Shown here: one piece after another, positions 63,901-64,000 of the stretch | Layout of the letters: each line of letters starts with the position of its first letter | How positions within the stretch are numbered: the stretch's first letter is position 1 | Assembly (NCBI RefSeq): GCF_008370685.1 | Contig: NZ_VTZU01000029.1 | Span: 1-64,000 of the forward strand | DNA length: 64,000 nucleotides | Reading direction: 5' to 3' | From: Aquimarina sp. RZ0 | Lineage (GTDB): Bacteria; Bacteroidota; Bacteroidia; Flavobacteriales; Flavobacteriaceae | Position numbers and translations under genes: made by a program | Notes under the pieces: model-generated | Databases searched by the model: none | What the model was told of the DNA's origin: nothing | What the model saw: the letters and a program-made list of their open reading frames with translations, nothing else

Positions 63901-64000
63901 TTATCCTTTGTAAAAAGGTAATTTGATTACAGTTGCAGGAATCGTCTTTTTTCGAATTTGAATATTAATTTTGCTTCCAGGGCTGGCATATGCAGATGGT
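63901..64000 (-). CDS. gcvT: Glycine cleavage system T protein, C-terminal end (cut by window)
   Basis: The minus strand from the window edge reads PSAYASPGSKINIQIRKKTI and PATVIKLPFYKG with a stop at 63903-63901. This is the usual end of aminomethyltransferase GcvT (IR....PA.VVKLPFYK). Only about 33 codons are inside the window. The gap to the epimerase gene is about 85 bases. Confidence 0.75.
   Translation of the reverse strand, partial: PSAYASPGSKINIQIRKKTIPATVIKLPFYKG

Overview
The window reads as chromosome of a marine-type flavobacterium (Bacteroidota, Flavobacteriaceae; the gene set resembles Aquimarina and relatives, which is an inference). The grounds are low GC, promoters of the form TAnnTTTG, almost no Shine-Dalgarno sites, lipoprotein signals, type IX secretion (T9SS) C-terminal sorting domains, a porQ-cmk pair, bacillithiol synthesis and a Bacteroidota-type (iii) type VI secretion system.

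Layout. 1-3.5 kb: a small HTH regulator on a leaderless-looking promoter, a small exported protein, a decayed gene, a lipoprotein metalloprotease and an IS630-type transposase remnant. 3.8-7.7 kb: bestrophin-like channel, AraC-type membrane regulator, signal peptidase I. 8.3-16.5 kb: a secreted polysaccharide-attack region with two AA10 lytic polysaccharide monooxygenases and a beta-trefoil lectin, all with T9SS tails. Between them lie an EamA transporter, a polytopic membrane protein and a divergent cis-prenyltransferase. 16.5-17.4 kb: a gene graveyard. 17.5-34.4 kb: the T6SSiii locus. Its leftward arm carries an NlpC/P60 lipoprotein, TssG, TssN, two Hcp (TssD), VgrG, an unknown gene, a PAAR-like protein, a 902-residue OmpA-domain protein and two small unknown genes. 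Its rightward arm is TssE-TssF-TssP-TssK-TssO. The sheath (TssB/TssC) and ClpV (TssH) are absent from the window. 34.5-46.5 kb: mixed housekeeping genes (miaE, hisS), unknown genes, tRNA-Ser, tRNA-His and three transposase C-terminal remnants. 46.4-64 kb: mostly core genes (bshB1, a trans-sulfuration enzyme, hybrid kinase, peroxiredoxin-thioredoxin operon, tpx, dgkA, rsmE, tsaD, tamB, pfkA, porQ, cmk, an epimerase and the 3' end of gcvT).

How the genes connect. PorQ belongs to the T9SS, which would export the two LPMOs, the lectin and the NHL-repeat protein. The T6SS arm downstream of vgrG has the usual spike-cargo order, so the 902-residue protein is the best effector candidate, with the following lipoprotein and cytosolic protein as possible immunity factors and the 324-residue protein between vgrG and PAAR as a possible loading adaptor. 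These roles are inferred from order and domains only. Several short palindromic repeats sit directly after genes; two of them overlap the stop codon of the preceding gene.
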